38,265 bases of DNA from Clostridiales bacterium (lineage in GTDB: Bacteria > Bacillota > Clostridia > Lachnospirales > Lachnospiraceae). Shown piece by piece: positions 26,413-34,787 of this stretch. The notes beneath the pieces were generated by a model, which was not told the DNA's origin, searched no databases, and was given only the letters and a program-made list of their open reading frames with translations. The stretch lies in the NCBI GenBank assembly GCA_012519565.1, contig JAAYPX010000146.1:1-38265 (forward strand), in the 5' to 3' direction. The position numbers and the translations under genes were made by a program. How positions within the stretch are numbered: the stretch's first letter is position 1; the number at the start of each line of letters is the position of its first letter.

Positions 26413-26531
26413 TATTATGATTGGCCTCTTAAATTTTATAGACAAATTCTTATAGGATAGGTCTAAAATCTGATGGCATGGATTAAAATATTAATAATAG
26501 TGCATACTGTGACGAAAGGCATGGTGTTAGT

Positions 26532-27767
26532 ATGAAAAAAATAACCTCTCTTATTCTTTTGTGTTCTATTGTCATCACCTTACTTTTTACAGATACTAGT
26601 TTAGCAAAAACCCAAAATACCTCTCCTGATTTGGAGGATGAAGTAATCATGGTTACGGCCATGGCGGATACTAGATTGGAACTAAATTCTCCTTCAGCTA
26701 TACTTATGGAAGGTTCTACTGGGACAATTATTTTTGAGAAAAATAAGGATGAACAACTTAAACCAGCCAGTATTACCAAGATTATGACTTTATTGTTGAT
26801 TTTTGAAGCATTGGATGCAGGCCAGATAAAACTTACCGATGATGTTACGGTAAGTGAACATGCTGCATCTATGGGAGGTTCTCAGGTATATTTGGAGCCC
26901 AATGAGAAACAAACTGTTGATACTATGATAAAATGTATTGCTGTAGCCAGTGCCAATGATGCTAGTGTAGCCATGGCCGAACATATAGCAGGTTCTGAGG
27001 AAGAGTTTGTAGCTAGAATGAATAAAAGAGCCAAGGAACTGGGGATGATTAACACTAACTTTGTAAATTCCTGTGGTCTTGATGCCGACGGTCACTATTC
27101 CTCGGCCTATGATATTGCTATAATGTCAAGGGAGCTGATTACCCGATTTCCTCAGGTAAGTAATTATGCCACCATATGGATGGACACTATTATACATACA
27201 ACTAGAAGAGGTCAGACAGAATTTGGCTTATCTAATACCAATAAATTAGTTCGTTTTTATGATGGGATTACAGGACTTAAGACTGGATCAACGGGGCTGG
27301 CTAAGTACTGTCTATCTGCCACAGCCAGAAGGAATAATATGGACCTGATTGCGGTTATAATGGCAGCACCGGATACTAAAACTAGATTTAATGAGGCTAC
27401 TAAGCTTCTTAATTATGGTTTCGCCAACTATAGTATTTATGCTGATGATAATGAAAATACTGAGCTTTTACCAGTTAGGGTTATAAAAGGTGTTCAGGAT
27501 ATGGTAGAAGGAAAACCAGGAGGAACATTTTCCTATCTTTGTTCCAAAGGTATGACATCCGATGATATAGAGAAGAGGATTATCCTATACGAAGAGGTGG
27601 AGGCACCGGTTGTAGAAAACGATAAAATAGGGGAAATTGAGTATTATTTTGATGGAGAAAAAATCGGCTCTATAGATATATTGGCAGCACAAAATGTGGA
27701 TAAAGCCCGATTTAACAATTGTTTTAGTAAGGTATTAAAGAGATTTTTCCTTAGTAATAAAGAATAG
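26532..27767 (+). CDS. dacF: D-alanyl-D-alanine carboxypeptidase (S11, DacF-like)
   Basis: Penicillin-binding protein of peptidase family S11 that removes the terminal D-Ala from peptidoglycan stem peptides. 411 residues: signal peptide (about 1-25, cut near SLA/KT), then the serine peptidase domain with Ser80-x-x-Lys83 (PASITKIMT), Ser140-Ala-Asn142 (ASANDAS) and KTG (LKTGSTG), followed by a PBP5-like C-terminal beta domain and a basic tail. All catalytic motifs are intact. In Bacillus DacF is a forespore protein limiting cortex cross-links; here the name is a best guess among DacA/B/F. Upstream, GAAAGG-C-ATGG opens a 4-codon frame whose TGA overlaps the ATG at 26532, suggesting reinitiation or coupling. 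Confidence 0.88.
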   Translation: MKKITSLILLCSIVITLLFTDTSLAKTQNTSPDLEDEVIMVTAMADTRLELNSPSAILMEGSTGTIIFEKNKDEQLKPASITKIMTLLLIFEALDAGQIKLTDDVTVSEHAASMGGSQVYLEPNEKQTVDTMIKCIAVASANDASVAMAEHIAGSEEEFVARMNKRAKELGMINTNFVNSCGLDADGHYSSAYDIAIMSRELITRFPQVSNYATIWMDTIIHTTRRGQTEFGLSNTNKLVRFYDGITGLKTGSTGLAKYCLSATARRNNMDLIAVIMAAPDTKTRFNEATKLLNYGFANYSIYADDNENTELLPVRVIKGVQDMVEGKPGGTFSYLCSKGMTSDDIEKRIILYEEVEAPVVENDKIGEIEYYFDGEKIGSIDILAAQNVDKARFNNCFSKVLKRFFLSNKE

Positions 27768-27789
27768 TTTCCTATGTTTAATATTGATA

Positions 27790-27853
27790 AGAGTGGGGCA
27801 TAGCAATATATGGGGGTAGACCAAGTATTATTGCGACGGCCCTATTCTTTTTT
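27790..27853 (+). terminator. Terminator after dacF
   Basis: AGAGTGGGGC (27790-27799) pairs with GCCCTATTCT (27839-27848) including two G-U pairs, AGCAATA pairs loosely with TATTGC inside, and a T-run extends to 27853. A second small hairpin TTCAGGG/CCCTGAA lies at 27862-27885, before the next promoter. Confidence 0.75.
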
Positions 27854-27891
27854 ATAATAATTTCAGGGCTCTTAATGTCCCTGAATTGCTA

Positions 27892-27919
27892 TTGACACAT
27901 ATGGATGTTTTAGTATAGT
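27892..27919 (+). promoter_or_regulatory. SigA-type promoter of the metallophosphoesterase-scpAB unit
   Basis: Consensus TTGACA (27892-27897), 16-bp spacer, TATAGT (27914-27919). It follows the dacF terminator and precedes the start codon by about 60 nt. Confidence 0.6.
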
Positions 27920-27980
27920 ATAAATCTGTTATCTATCCTAGATTTGCATATATATTGCTAGTGTTATGAAGGGAGATATT

Positions 27981-28934
27981 ATGTATTTTATATATGGTGC
28001 AGGATTTTTAGCAGTTTTTATGATAATATATTCTATAATTGAACAAAGATTTTTACAGGTAACAAGATACAAGATATCTTCTAATAATCTTCCTAAAAAA
28101 TATGACGGCACTTCCTTTATAGTACTGGCAGATCTTCATAATTGCTCTTATGGTATAAATAATATTAGGCTTATCCGCAAAATTGAACGACTATCACCGG
28201 ATTTTATCCTAGTAGCCGGAGATATGATTGTGAAGGATAAGAGGTCTTATCCCAGTGTAGCTTTTTCTTTGTTGGAGAAGCTCTCAAGTAAATACCCAGT
28301 GTATTATGGATATGGGAATCATGAACAGGCTTTGGAGCTGAGTTGTGATAGTTCATGGTTAGAATATAAGGCAGAGTTAGAAAAGCGGGGTATAATCTTT
28401 TTGAAAAATGATAGCATCCCCTTAAGTGCTAAATTTAAAGCCAATAATAAAAGTAATATATACAATAAGGATAACCATAGAAGTCATGACAAGAAGCAGT
28501 TGAATTATGAGGTTAAACAAGGGGATATACGAATTATAGGATTAACCATTGATTCTTCTTATTTTAGCCGCTTTACTGATATGGTTATGGATAAGGATTA
28601 TCTAAAGAACTTACTACCTAAGGATATAGATAGGGATTATAAAATTCTACTGGCCCATACCCCAGATTATTTTGACAATTATATGGAATGGGGGGCCGAT
28701 TTAGTAGTATCCGGTCATCTCCATGGTGGATTAGTTAGATTACCGTGGATCGGTGGGGTTATTTCTCCCCAAGTTAAATTATTTCCCAAATATGATGCTG
28801 GATTGTTTAGCCAGGATGGAAAAAATATGATTGTATCTAGAGGACTTGGATCCCATTCTATTATGCTGCGAATCTTTAATCGCCCAGAAATAGTATCAAT
28901 AAAATTGATAAGGGAAAATAATAGAAATATTTAA
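27981..28934 (+). CDS. Membrane-anchored metallophosphoesterase (YkuE-like)
   Basis: Calcineurin-like metallophosphoesterase of 317 residues. N-terminal hydrophobic anchor (about residues 3-20), then the metal-binding blocks in order: LADLHN, GDMIVKDK, GNHEQAL, LLAHTPDYF and SGHLHGGLVRLP. This matches the YkuE/YaeI-like subgroup of membrane-associated phosphodiesterases, whose substrates are mostly lipid-linked or unknown. A stretch of about 25 polar residues rich in Asn/Lys in the middle (around residues 145-170) looks like an insertion. An in-frame ATG at 27966 overlaps AAGGGAG, so ATG 27981 (5 nt) is preferred. It is followed closely by scpA. Confidence 0.88.
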   Translation: MYFIYGAGFLAVFMIIYSIIEQRFLQVTRYKISSNNLPKKYDGTSFIVLADLHNCSYGINNIRLIRKIERLSPDFILVAGDMIVKDKRSYPSVAFSLLEKLSSKYPVYYGYGNHEQALELSCDSSWLEYKAELEKRGIIFLKNDSIPLSAKFKANNKSNIYNKDNHRSHDKKQLNYEVKQGDIRIIGLTIDSSYFSRFTDMVMDKDYLKNLLPKDIDRDYKILLAHTPDYFDNYMEWGADLVVSGHLHGGLVRLPWIGGVISPQVKLFPKYDAGLFSQDGKNMIVSRGLGSHSIMLRIFNRPEIVSIKLIRENNRNI

Positions 28935-28975
28935 TAGAACCAGTGGGGAGATTGGTAGAAAGGCAAGGGTATTAT

Positions 28976-29755
28976 ATGAGTTTAAATATAAAGTTAGAAG
29001 CATTTGAAGGTCCTTTGGACCTCCTGCTTCATTTGATAGATAAAAATAAAATTAATATATATGACATTCCAATAGCAGATATAACCGAACAATATATATA
29101 CTATATCAATCATATGGAAATTAAGGATTTAGATATTATCAGTGAATTTTTAGTTATGGCTGCCACTCTTCTTAATATAAAATCAAAAATGTTACTGCCC
29201 AAGGAAGAAAGTGATGATGAGGGAGAAGAAGAGGATCCAAGACAGGAACTGGTTATGCGATTGCTGGAATATAAGATGTTTAAGTATATATCAGAGGAGT
29301 TAAAGGACAAGCAGTTAGATGCAGGCAGATCATTTTATAGAAAACCAGCAATACCTGAGGAAATAGCCGATTATAAAGAGGAAGTTGATGTTAGTGATTT
29401 GCTATCAAATATAACTTTATCCAAACTACACAATATTTTTCAATCTTTAATGAAGAGGCAAAATGATAAGATAGATCCCATAAGAAGTAAGTTTGGTAAG
29501 ATTGAGAAAGAGTCAGTAGATCTTACTAAAACTATATACGAGATACAAAAATATGGCCTAGCCTATAAAACATTTAGTTTCCGTAGCCTGTTGGCACAAA
29601 AGCATACTAAGATGGAGCTTATAGTAACTTTTCTTGGTATTTTAGAGCTAATTAAAATAGGGAGACTACGGATTGAACAAGAGAATTTGTTTGATGATAT
29701 TAACATTAGATATTTAGCAGAAGACATAATACAGATTGAGGAGGTCAGCTTTTAA
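28976..29755 (+). CDS. scpA: Segregation and condensation protein A (kleisin)
   Basis: Kleisin subunit of the SMC-ScpA-ScpB condensin complex for chromosome segregation. 259 residues: N-terminal domain (KLEAFEGPLDLLLHLIDKNKIN is its signature region), an acidic linker, and the C-terminal winged-helix region (FLGILELIKIGRL.IEQE) that binds the SMC head. The start is ATG 28976, which follows AGAAAGGCAAGGG by about 12 nt and gives the usual MSLNIKLEAFEGP N-terminus; the in-frame GTG at 28943 adds residues with no family counterpart. Its stop overlaps the start of scpB by one base. Confidence 0.96.
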   Translation: MSLNIKLEAFEGPLDLLLHLIDKNKINIYDIPIADITEQYIYYINHMEIKDLDIISEFLVMAATLLNIKSKMLLPKEESDDEGEEEDPRQELVMRLLEYKMFKYISEELKDKQLDAGRSFYRKPAIPEEIADYKEEVDVSDLLSNITLSKLHNIFQSLMKRQNDKIDPIRSKFGKIEKESVDLTKTIYEIQKYGLAYKTFSFRSLLAQKHTKMELIVTFLGILELIKIGRLRIEQENLFDDINIRYLAEDIIQIEEVSF

Positions 29756-30324
29756 TGGAAATTAAACAGGTAGAAGCTGAAATTGAAGCAATACTTTTCA
29801 CCATAGGAGAAACTGTTGAGTTATCGAGGATAGCTGCAGCCATTGAACACGATGAGGATACTACAAGAAAAATAATATATAACATGATGGATAAGTATAA
29901 AGAAGAGGATAGAGGTATATATATAATCGAACTGGACGGTGCATTTCAGCTTTGCACTAAGCCTTCTCTTTATGATGTTATAGTCAAAGTGACCCATGTT
30001 CCTAAAAAGCATGTGCTTTCTGATGTTTTATTAGAGACCTTATCAATTATTGCTTACAAGCAACCGATTACTAAACAGCAGATCGAGGCAATTCGTGGTG
30101 TCAAATCAGACCATGCTGTAAACAAATTAATTGAATATAATCTGGTTTGTGAGATGGGAAGGATGGATGCCCCTGGAAGGCCCCTTCTATTTGGAACAAC
30201 AGAAGAGTTTTTACGTTGTTTTGGCCTACAATCTTTAGAAGCCCTTCCGGCTATGAACCCTGAAAAAGTTGAAGATTTTAAGCTGGAGGCAGAAGAAGAA
30301 GTTCAGTTAAAATTAGATATATAA
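29755..30324 (+). CDS. scpB: Segregation and condensation protein B
   Basis: ScpB, 189 residues, two tandem winged-helix domains that dimerise and bind the ScpA linker. Recognised by EAILFTIGE at the N-terminus, LDGAFQLCTKPSLY, and LETLSIIAYKQPITKQQIEAIRGV in the second domain, then GRPLLFGTTEEFLRCFGL. Translation is coupled to scpA through a TAATG overlap, with GGAGG inside the end of scpA. Only a weak 6-bp hairpin without a T-run (TGGGTT/AACCCA, 30327-30350) follows, so some read-through toward speD is possible. Confidence 0.96.
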   Translation: MEIKQVEAEIEAILFTIGETVELSRIAAAIEHDEDTTRKIIYNMMDKYKEEDRGIYIIELDGAFQLCTKPSLYDVIVKVTHVPKKHVLSDVLLETLSIIAYKQPITKQQIEAIRGVKSDHAVNKLIEYNLVCEMGRMDAPGRPLLFGTTEEFLRCFGLQSLEALPAMNPEKVEDFKLEAEEEVQLKLDI

Positions 30325-30392
30325 TTTGGGTTTATAGTAATTTCAACCCATAAATAACAGTAATACTAAACTTGAAGTTTAGAAAAATTAAA

Positions 30393-30444
30393 AATAATGC
30401 TTGCATGTTATACAGTATTTAAGTATAATGATGCAAGCATTATT
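30393..30444. promoter_or_regulatory. speD promoter inside a perfect 14-bp inverted repeat
   Basis: TTGCAT (30401-30406), 17-bp spacer, perfect TATAAT (30424-30429). The left arm AATAATGCTTGCAT (30393-30406) contains the whole -35, and its exact complement ATGCAAGCATTATT (30431-30444) covers the expected start of transcription. Arms flank the promoter symmetrically, as expected of a repressor operator acting by occlusion or looping. No regulator gene is next to it. Confidence 0.7.
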
Positions 30445-30614
30445 TATTGTATAGAAAATTCTTCCTACTTTCCCATACAATAAATAAGACTTCCAGGCAT
30501 TATGTGCAGGATGGGCAAGCGAAACTAGTCTATGACTCTACAGGCTCACCGCACTTTGCGCCATAGTTCCGTAAGGTAAACAATTTATAAATATCATATA
30601 TTGGAAAGGTAGTG
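30440..30614 (+). promoter_or_regulatory. Candidate structured leader of speD
   Basis: The leader of about 180 nt can form a 13-bp AT stem (30440-30452 with 30475-30487), then a second domain: GTGC (30504-30507) with GCAC (30551-30554), GG (30509-30510) with CC (30549-30550) and TGGGC (30512-30516) with GCTCA (30544-30548), each joint carrying one bulged A on the left strand. The enclosed loop has AGTC/GACT or, alternatively, CTATG (30530-30534) pairing with CATAG (30562-30566) outside the helix as a pseudoknot. TTCC (30567-30570) is complementary to GGAA of the ribosome site (30603-30606). No known riboswitch class was recognised. Confidence 0.45.
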
Positions 30615-31427
30615 ATGTTAGGGTTGAACAATAAGCTTAAATTATATGGCTTTAATAACCTTACAAAAACACTTAGTTTTAATATCTATGATGTTAGTTA
30701 TGCTAAGAGCGAGAGGGAACAAAAGGATTATATTGCCTATATTGATGAGCAATATAACTCAGAGCGATTAACCAATATATTAGTAAATGTAACTGAACAG
30801 ATTGGAGCCCATATCCTTAATATTTCAAAACAGGATTATGAACCTCAAGGGGCCAGTGTTAATATTCTTATTGCTGAAGGGTCCTTTGCACCCGAACATA
30901 TTGATAAATCTTGTAACCAGGGAATTAACATCTTAGGACCCAGGGAGACCTTACATGCCCATTTGGATAAAAGCCATGTAACGGTTCATACATTCCCTGA
31001 ACATCACCCTGATAACTCGATTTCTACATTTCGAGTAGACATTGATGTTTCAACCTGTGGTGAGATATCACCCTTAAATTCCTTAGATTACTTAATAAGC
31101 AGTTTTGATTCTGACATAATTACAATTGATTATAGAGTGCGAGGTTTTACCAGAGATGTCTTGGGAAGGAAATGCTTCATAGACCATGATATAACTTCTA
31201 TCCAAGATTATATAGATAAAGAAACCTTAAATAAATACGATGCCATTGATGTAAATGTATATCAATCCAATATATTTCATACTAAGATGCTAATAAAAGA
31301 AATAAACCTACAGAACTATCTCTTTAATACGGACGTATATGAGTTGCCTCCTAAACAGAGATTAGAGATTAGTAATAGGCTTAGGAAAGAAATGATTGAG
31401 ATATTTAGTGGAATTAATATCTATTAA
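30615..31427 (+). CDS. speD: S-adenosylmethionine decarboxylase proenzyme, E. coli type
   Basis: Makes decarboxylated AdoMet, the aminopropyl donor for spermidine synthase. 270 residues, the long E. coli class, not the short ~120-residue Bacillus/Thermotoga class. The chain is cut before Ser120 in [11 protein letters not shown] to create the pyruvoyl cofactor; the following [16 protein letters not shown] and [12 protein letters not shown] blocks are strongly conserved and the start [11 protein letters not shown] also fits. A GTG at 30612 lies 2 nt after GGAAAGG, so ATG 30615 (5 nt) is preferred. First gene of the polyamine locus, with its own promoter and a long leader. Confidence 0.95.
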   Translation: MLGLNNKLKLYGFNNLTKTLSFNIYDVSYAKSEREQKDYIAYIDEQYNSERLTNILVNVTEQIGAHILNISKQDYEPQGASVNILIAEGSFAPEHIDKSCNQGINILGPRETLHAHLDKSHVTVHTFPEHHPDNSISTFRVDIDVSTCGEISPLNSLDYLISSFDSDIITIDYRVRGFTRDVLGRKCFIDHDITSIQDYIDKETLNKYDAIDVNVYQSNIFHTKMLIKEINLQNYLFNTDVYELPPKQRLEISNRLRKEMIEIFSGINIY

Positions 31428-31510
31428 ATATTTTATCTAGGCTATAAATTACATCCAGATTTGTGTTCTGTAAATAGTATTATCTTTAAAGAAAGGTATG
31501 GTCATTAGTT

Positions 31511-32968
31511 ATGGAATATAGACAGAAGCGGGCACCCATTGCAGAAGCCTTAATTAGGCATAGGAAAAACCGTGTTGTTCCTTTTGATGTCCCAGGCCAT
31601 AAAGGAGGCAGGGGGAATCCGGAATTAACACAATTTTTAGGGGTAGAATGCCTTAGGTTTGATGTAAACTCCATGAAACCCTTGGATAACCTAATACATC
31701 CAGTATCTGTGATTAAAGAAGCAGAAGAATTGGCAGCAGAAGCATTTGGAGCCAAGGGGGCATTTTTAATGATTAATGGAACTACATCTGCAGTTCAGGC
31801 AATGATTATGGCAGTGTGTAAAGCAGGGGATAAGATTATAATGCCCCGAAATGTGCATCGAAGTGCTATCAATGCTTTAGTAGTCTGTGGTGCTATCCCG
31901 ATTTACATTAATGCAGGAATTAATAAGGAGATAGGTATTCCCTTAGGAATGTCTATAGATGAAATAGTAAAGGCTATGGATGAATATCCAGAAGCTAAAG
32001 GGATTTTTGTTAATAACCCTACTTATTATGGGATCTGTTCCAATTTACCCAAAATTGTTGAAATAGCCCATAGTAGAGGTATGAAGGTATTAGTGGATGA
32101 GGCCCATGGGGCACATTTTACCTTTAGTGATCAACTGCCAATAAGTGCAATGGCAGCAGGAGCTGATATGTCCGCTGCCAGCATGCATAAGACCGGTGGT
32201 TCTTTAACCCAAAGTTCATTTTTACTTGTGGGTCAGCAGATGGACCCTAGTTATGTGAGGCAAGTTATTAATTTAACCCAAACCACCAGTGGCTCTTATT
32301 TACTTATGTCTTCCTTGGATATAGCAAGAAAACACATGGTTCTTCATGGAAGTGAAATAGTTATGAAAACAATTGAGCTGGCAGAATATGCCAGAGAGGA
32401 GATTAATAAGCTGGGTGGCTATTATGCCTTTTCCTCAGAATTAATCAATGGAGATACGGTTTTTAATTTTGATAGAACTAAGTTGTCAATCCATACTAGA
32501 GCCATAGGACTGGCTGGTATCGAAGTCTATGATATACTGCGGGATGAATATAATATACAGATTGAATTTGGGGATATTGGCAATATTCTTGCCATTGTTT
32601 CTGCAGGGGATAGGGCTTTTGAGATTGAGAGATTGATCAGTTCCCTCTCAGAAATAAAACGTATCTATGGTAAAGATAAATCAGATTTACTAAGTACCGA
32701 ATACATAAAACCAGAGGTTATACTCACTCCTCAAAGGGCGTTTTATAGTGATAAGAAATCAGTAAGTATAGAAGATGCATTGAATAAAATTTCTGGTGAA
32801 TTTGTTATGTGTTATCCTCCAGGTATTCCAATACTGGCTCCTGGTGAAAGGATAAGCAGGGAGGTAATTGAATATATTAAATTTGCCAAGGATAAAGGAA
32901 GTGTTTTAACAGGTCCAAGGGATATGGAAGTTAATTTTATAGATATCGTGGAGAATGGAGGTCATTAA
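31511..32968 (+). CDS. speA: Arginine decarboxylase, fold-type I (Orn/Lys/Arg decarboxylase family)
   Basis: PLP enzyme of 485 residues of the Orn/Lys/Arg decarboxylase family, SpeA of the Bacillus type. PGHKGG near residue 28, VNNPTYYG, VDEAHGAH and the cofactor lysine Lys227 in SMHKTGGSLTQSS are all present; the C-terminal domain ends with CYPPGIPILAPGE. Arginine is favoured as substrate over ornithine or lysine because agmatinase (speB) lies two genes downstream; sequence alone does not separate them. The ribosome site GAAAGG is followed by ATG 31498 in another frame (7 codons, ending at 31521), overlapping the true ATG at 31511. Confidence 0.92.
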   Translation: MEYRQKRAPIAEALIRHRKNRVVPFDVPGHKGGRGNPELTQFLGVECLRFDVNSMKPLDNLIHPVSVIKEAEELAAEAFGAKGAFLMINGTTSAVQAMIMAVCKAGDKIIMPRNVHRSAINALVVCGAIPIYINAGINKEIGIPLGMSIDEIVKAMDEYPEAKGIFVNNPTYYGICSNLPKIVEIAHSRGMKVLVDEAHGAHFTFSDQLPISAMAAGADMSAASMHKTGGSLTQSSFLLVGQQMDPSYVRQVINLTQTTSGSYLLMSSLDIARKHMVLHGSEIVMKTIELAEYAREEINKLGGYYAFSSELINGDTVFNFDRTKLSIHTRAIGLAGIEVYDILRDEYNIQIEFGDIGNILAIVSAGDRAFEIERLISSLSEIKRIYGKDKSDLLSTEYIKPEVILTPQRAFYSDKKSVSIEDALNKISGEFVMCYPPGIPILAPGERISREVIEYIKFAKDKGSVLTGPRDMEVNFIDIVENGGH

Positions 32969-32969
32969 T

Positions 32970-33836
32970 TTGGATTTATGGTTTTCAGAAAAGCATACAG
33001 ACTCAGTAACCTTTAATATTAAAATCAAGCAAGAACTATATAATAAACAAAGTGATTTCCAGCATATATCAGTTTTAGATACCTATGAATTTGGCCGTAT
33101 TCTCGTGCTTGATGGCTATATAATGCTTACAGAAAAGGATGAGTTTATCTACCATGAGATGATTGTTCATATACCCATGGCAGTTAATCCAGATATTAAA
33201 AAAGTGCTGGTAATAGGTGCAGGGGATGGGGGTACGCTTCGTGAATTATCTAGGTATAAATCCATTGAAACTATAGACATGGTTGAAATAGATCCTATGG
33301 TGGTGGAAGTTTGTAAAGAGTACTTTCCTGAAACCACCTGCTGTTTGGATGACCCTAGGGTTCATATCTATTACGAGGATGGGCTTAAATTTGTTCGGAA
33401 AAAAGTCAAGGAGTATGATTTGATAGTTGTAGATTCCACGGATCCATTTGGTCCAGGAGAGGGCTTATTTACTAAAGAGTTCTATGGCAACTGCTATAAT
33501 GCTTTAAATAAGGAAGGTATAATGGTTAATCAACATGAAAGTACATATTATGATTCCTATGTTGATGAGGTTATACGAACCCATATAAGACTTAAATCTA
33601 CCTTTCCCATTGCCAATATTTATCAAGCCCATATACCCACATATCCATCAGGGCATTGGCTGTTTGGATTTTCATCTAAGAAGTTCCATCCTATCAAAGA
33701 TTTAAGGGAAGAGCAGTGGAATAATATTGGACTGAGGACTAAGTATTATAATACAAAGCTCCATAAAGGAGCCTTTGCCTTACCCAACTATATTATAGAG
33801 CAGTTGGAGTATGGAGACCCTTTTAAAATCGATTAA
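32970..33836 (+). CDS. speE: Spermidine synthase
   Basis: Aminopropyltransferase joining putrescine and decarboxylated AdoMet. 288 residues: N-terminal beta domain (LWFSEKHTDSVTFNIK, VLDGYIMLTEKDEFIYHEM), then the AdoMet-fold with VLVIGAGDGGTLREL and IVVDSTDPFGPGEGLF, where the catalytic aspartate lies, and IPTYPSGHWLFGF. The active-site loop reads NQHESTYYDS where Bacillus has QTDNPW-like residues, so substrate choice could differ slightly. The ATG at 32955 overlaps GGAGG (32957-32961); the start is therefore taken as TTG 32970, 8 nt downstream and just after the speA stop, giving the usual MDLWFSEK beginning. Confidence 0.93.
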   Translation: MDLWFSEKHTDSVTFNIKIKQELYNKQSDFQHISVLDTYEFGRILVLDGYIMLTEKDEFIYHEMIVHIPMAVNPDIKKVLVIGAGDGGTLRELSRYKSIETIDMVEIDPMVVEVCKEYFPETTCCLDDPRVHIYYEDGLKFVRKKVKEYDLIVVDSTDPFGPGEGLFTKEFYGNCYNALNKEGIMVNQHESTYYDSYVDEVIRTHIRLKSTFPIANIYQAHIPTYPSGHWLFGFSSKKFHPIKDLREEQWNNIGLRTKYYNTKLHKGAFALPNYIIEQLEYGDPFKID

Positions 33837-33873
33837 AGTTTTATTATTATCTTAATAAGAATTGAGGGATCAT

Positions 33874-34719
33874 ATGCCTAATAAAAATATTCATACCTTT
33901 ATTGCCTGTGACAGCTATTATGAAGAAAGTGATATTGTCATATTTGGTGCTCCCTTTGATGGTACTACATCCTATAGACCTGGGACAAGATTTGCCAGTT
34001 CTGCAATACGAAACGAAAGTTATGGTATAGAGACCTATAGCCCTTATCTGGACAAAGACTTGACAGATAGAAGGATTTTTGATGCTGGGGATTTGGACTT
34101 ATGCTTTGGAAATCCGATTAGGGTGCTAGAGGATATAGAAGATATGACTGCTAAGATACTTAAGGTTGGTAAGAAACCCCTTATGATTGGAGGAGAACAT
34201 TTGGTAACCTTAGGTAGTATAAGAGCTGCAGTCAAGCATTTCCCAGATTTATATATGATACATTTTGATGCCCATGCAGATTTGCGGGATGAATATTTGG
34301 GGGAGAAGTTATCCCATGCCTGTGTTATCCGTAGATGCTGGGAGCTTATGGGAGATAATAGGATTTACCAGTTCGGTATACGTAGCGGTGACAGGGAAGA
34401 ATTTCTCTGGGCTAGAAACCATGTTAAGATGCAGAAGTTTAACTTTGATAATCTTAAAGAAGCAGTGAAATTACTAAAAGGTAAACCTGTCTACTTAACT
34501 ATTGATTTGGACGTTTTAGATCCAGGAATATTTCCAGGCACTGGAACACCAGAAGCTGGGGGCGTTAGTTTTAATGACTTACTTTTAGCTTTATCAGAGG
34601 TCTTTAAGTTAAATATAATTGGGGCTGATATCAATGAGCTGTCTCCAATTTATGATCAAAGCGGTGCATCCACAGCTTTGGCTTGTAAGTTGTTAAGGGA
34701 GATATTACTGCAGATGTAG
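33874..34719 (+). CDS. speB: Agmatinase
   Basis: Manganese enzyme of the ureohydrolase family splitting agmatine to putrescine and urea. 281 residues with the metal-binding blocks GGEHLVTLG, HFDAHADLRDEY and TIDLDVLDPGIFPGTGTPE, the last also diagnostic of agmatinase. The start is ATG 33874 with GAGGG (33864-33868) 5 nt upstream; the in-frame TTG at 33862 would precede the ribosome site. It lies 37 nt after speE. With speA it supplies putrescine from arginine without ornithine. Confidence 0.94.
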   Translation: MPNKNIHTFIACDSYYEESDIVIFGAPFDGTTSYRPGTRFASSAIRNESYGIETYSPYLDKDLTDRRIFDAGDLDLCFGNPIRVLEDIEDMTAKILKVGKKPLMIGGEHLVTLGSIRAAVKHFPDLYMIHFDAHADLRDEYLGEKLSHACVIRRCWELMGDNRIYQFGIRSGDREEFLWARNHVKMQKFNFDNLKEAVKLLKGKPVYLTIDLDVLDPGIFPGTGTPEAGGVSFNDLLLALSEVFKLNIIGADINELSPIYDQSGASTALACKLLREILLQM

Positions 34720-34787
34720 GGATAGTTATGATTGCCCAGTTATGATATTTGTTCGAAATTAATTTATATATATAAGGAGGTTTTTCT

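Noticed and set aside
26476-26510. Possible forespore-type promoter before dacF (GCATG ... GCATACT)
   Set aside because: The spacer is 22 bp, too long for SigF or SigG promoters; the ATATT alternative is too close.
26790-27095. Antisense open frame of 101 codons in dacF
   Set aside because: Covers conserved catalytic motifs of dacF on the opposite strand; no ribosome site or similarity.
30481-30600. tRNA-like or AdoMet-riboswitch reading of the speD leader
   Set aside because: No anticodon arm or T-loop consensus, and none of the conserved blocks of the AdoMet riboswitch classes I know are present.
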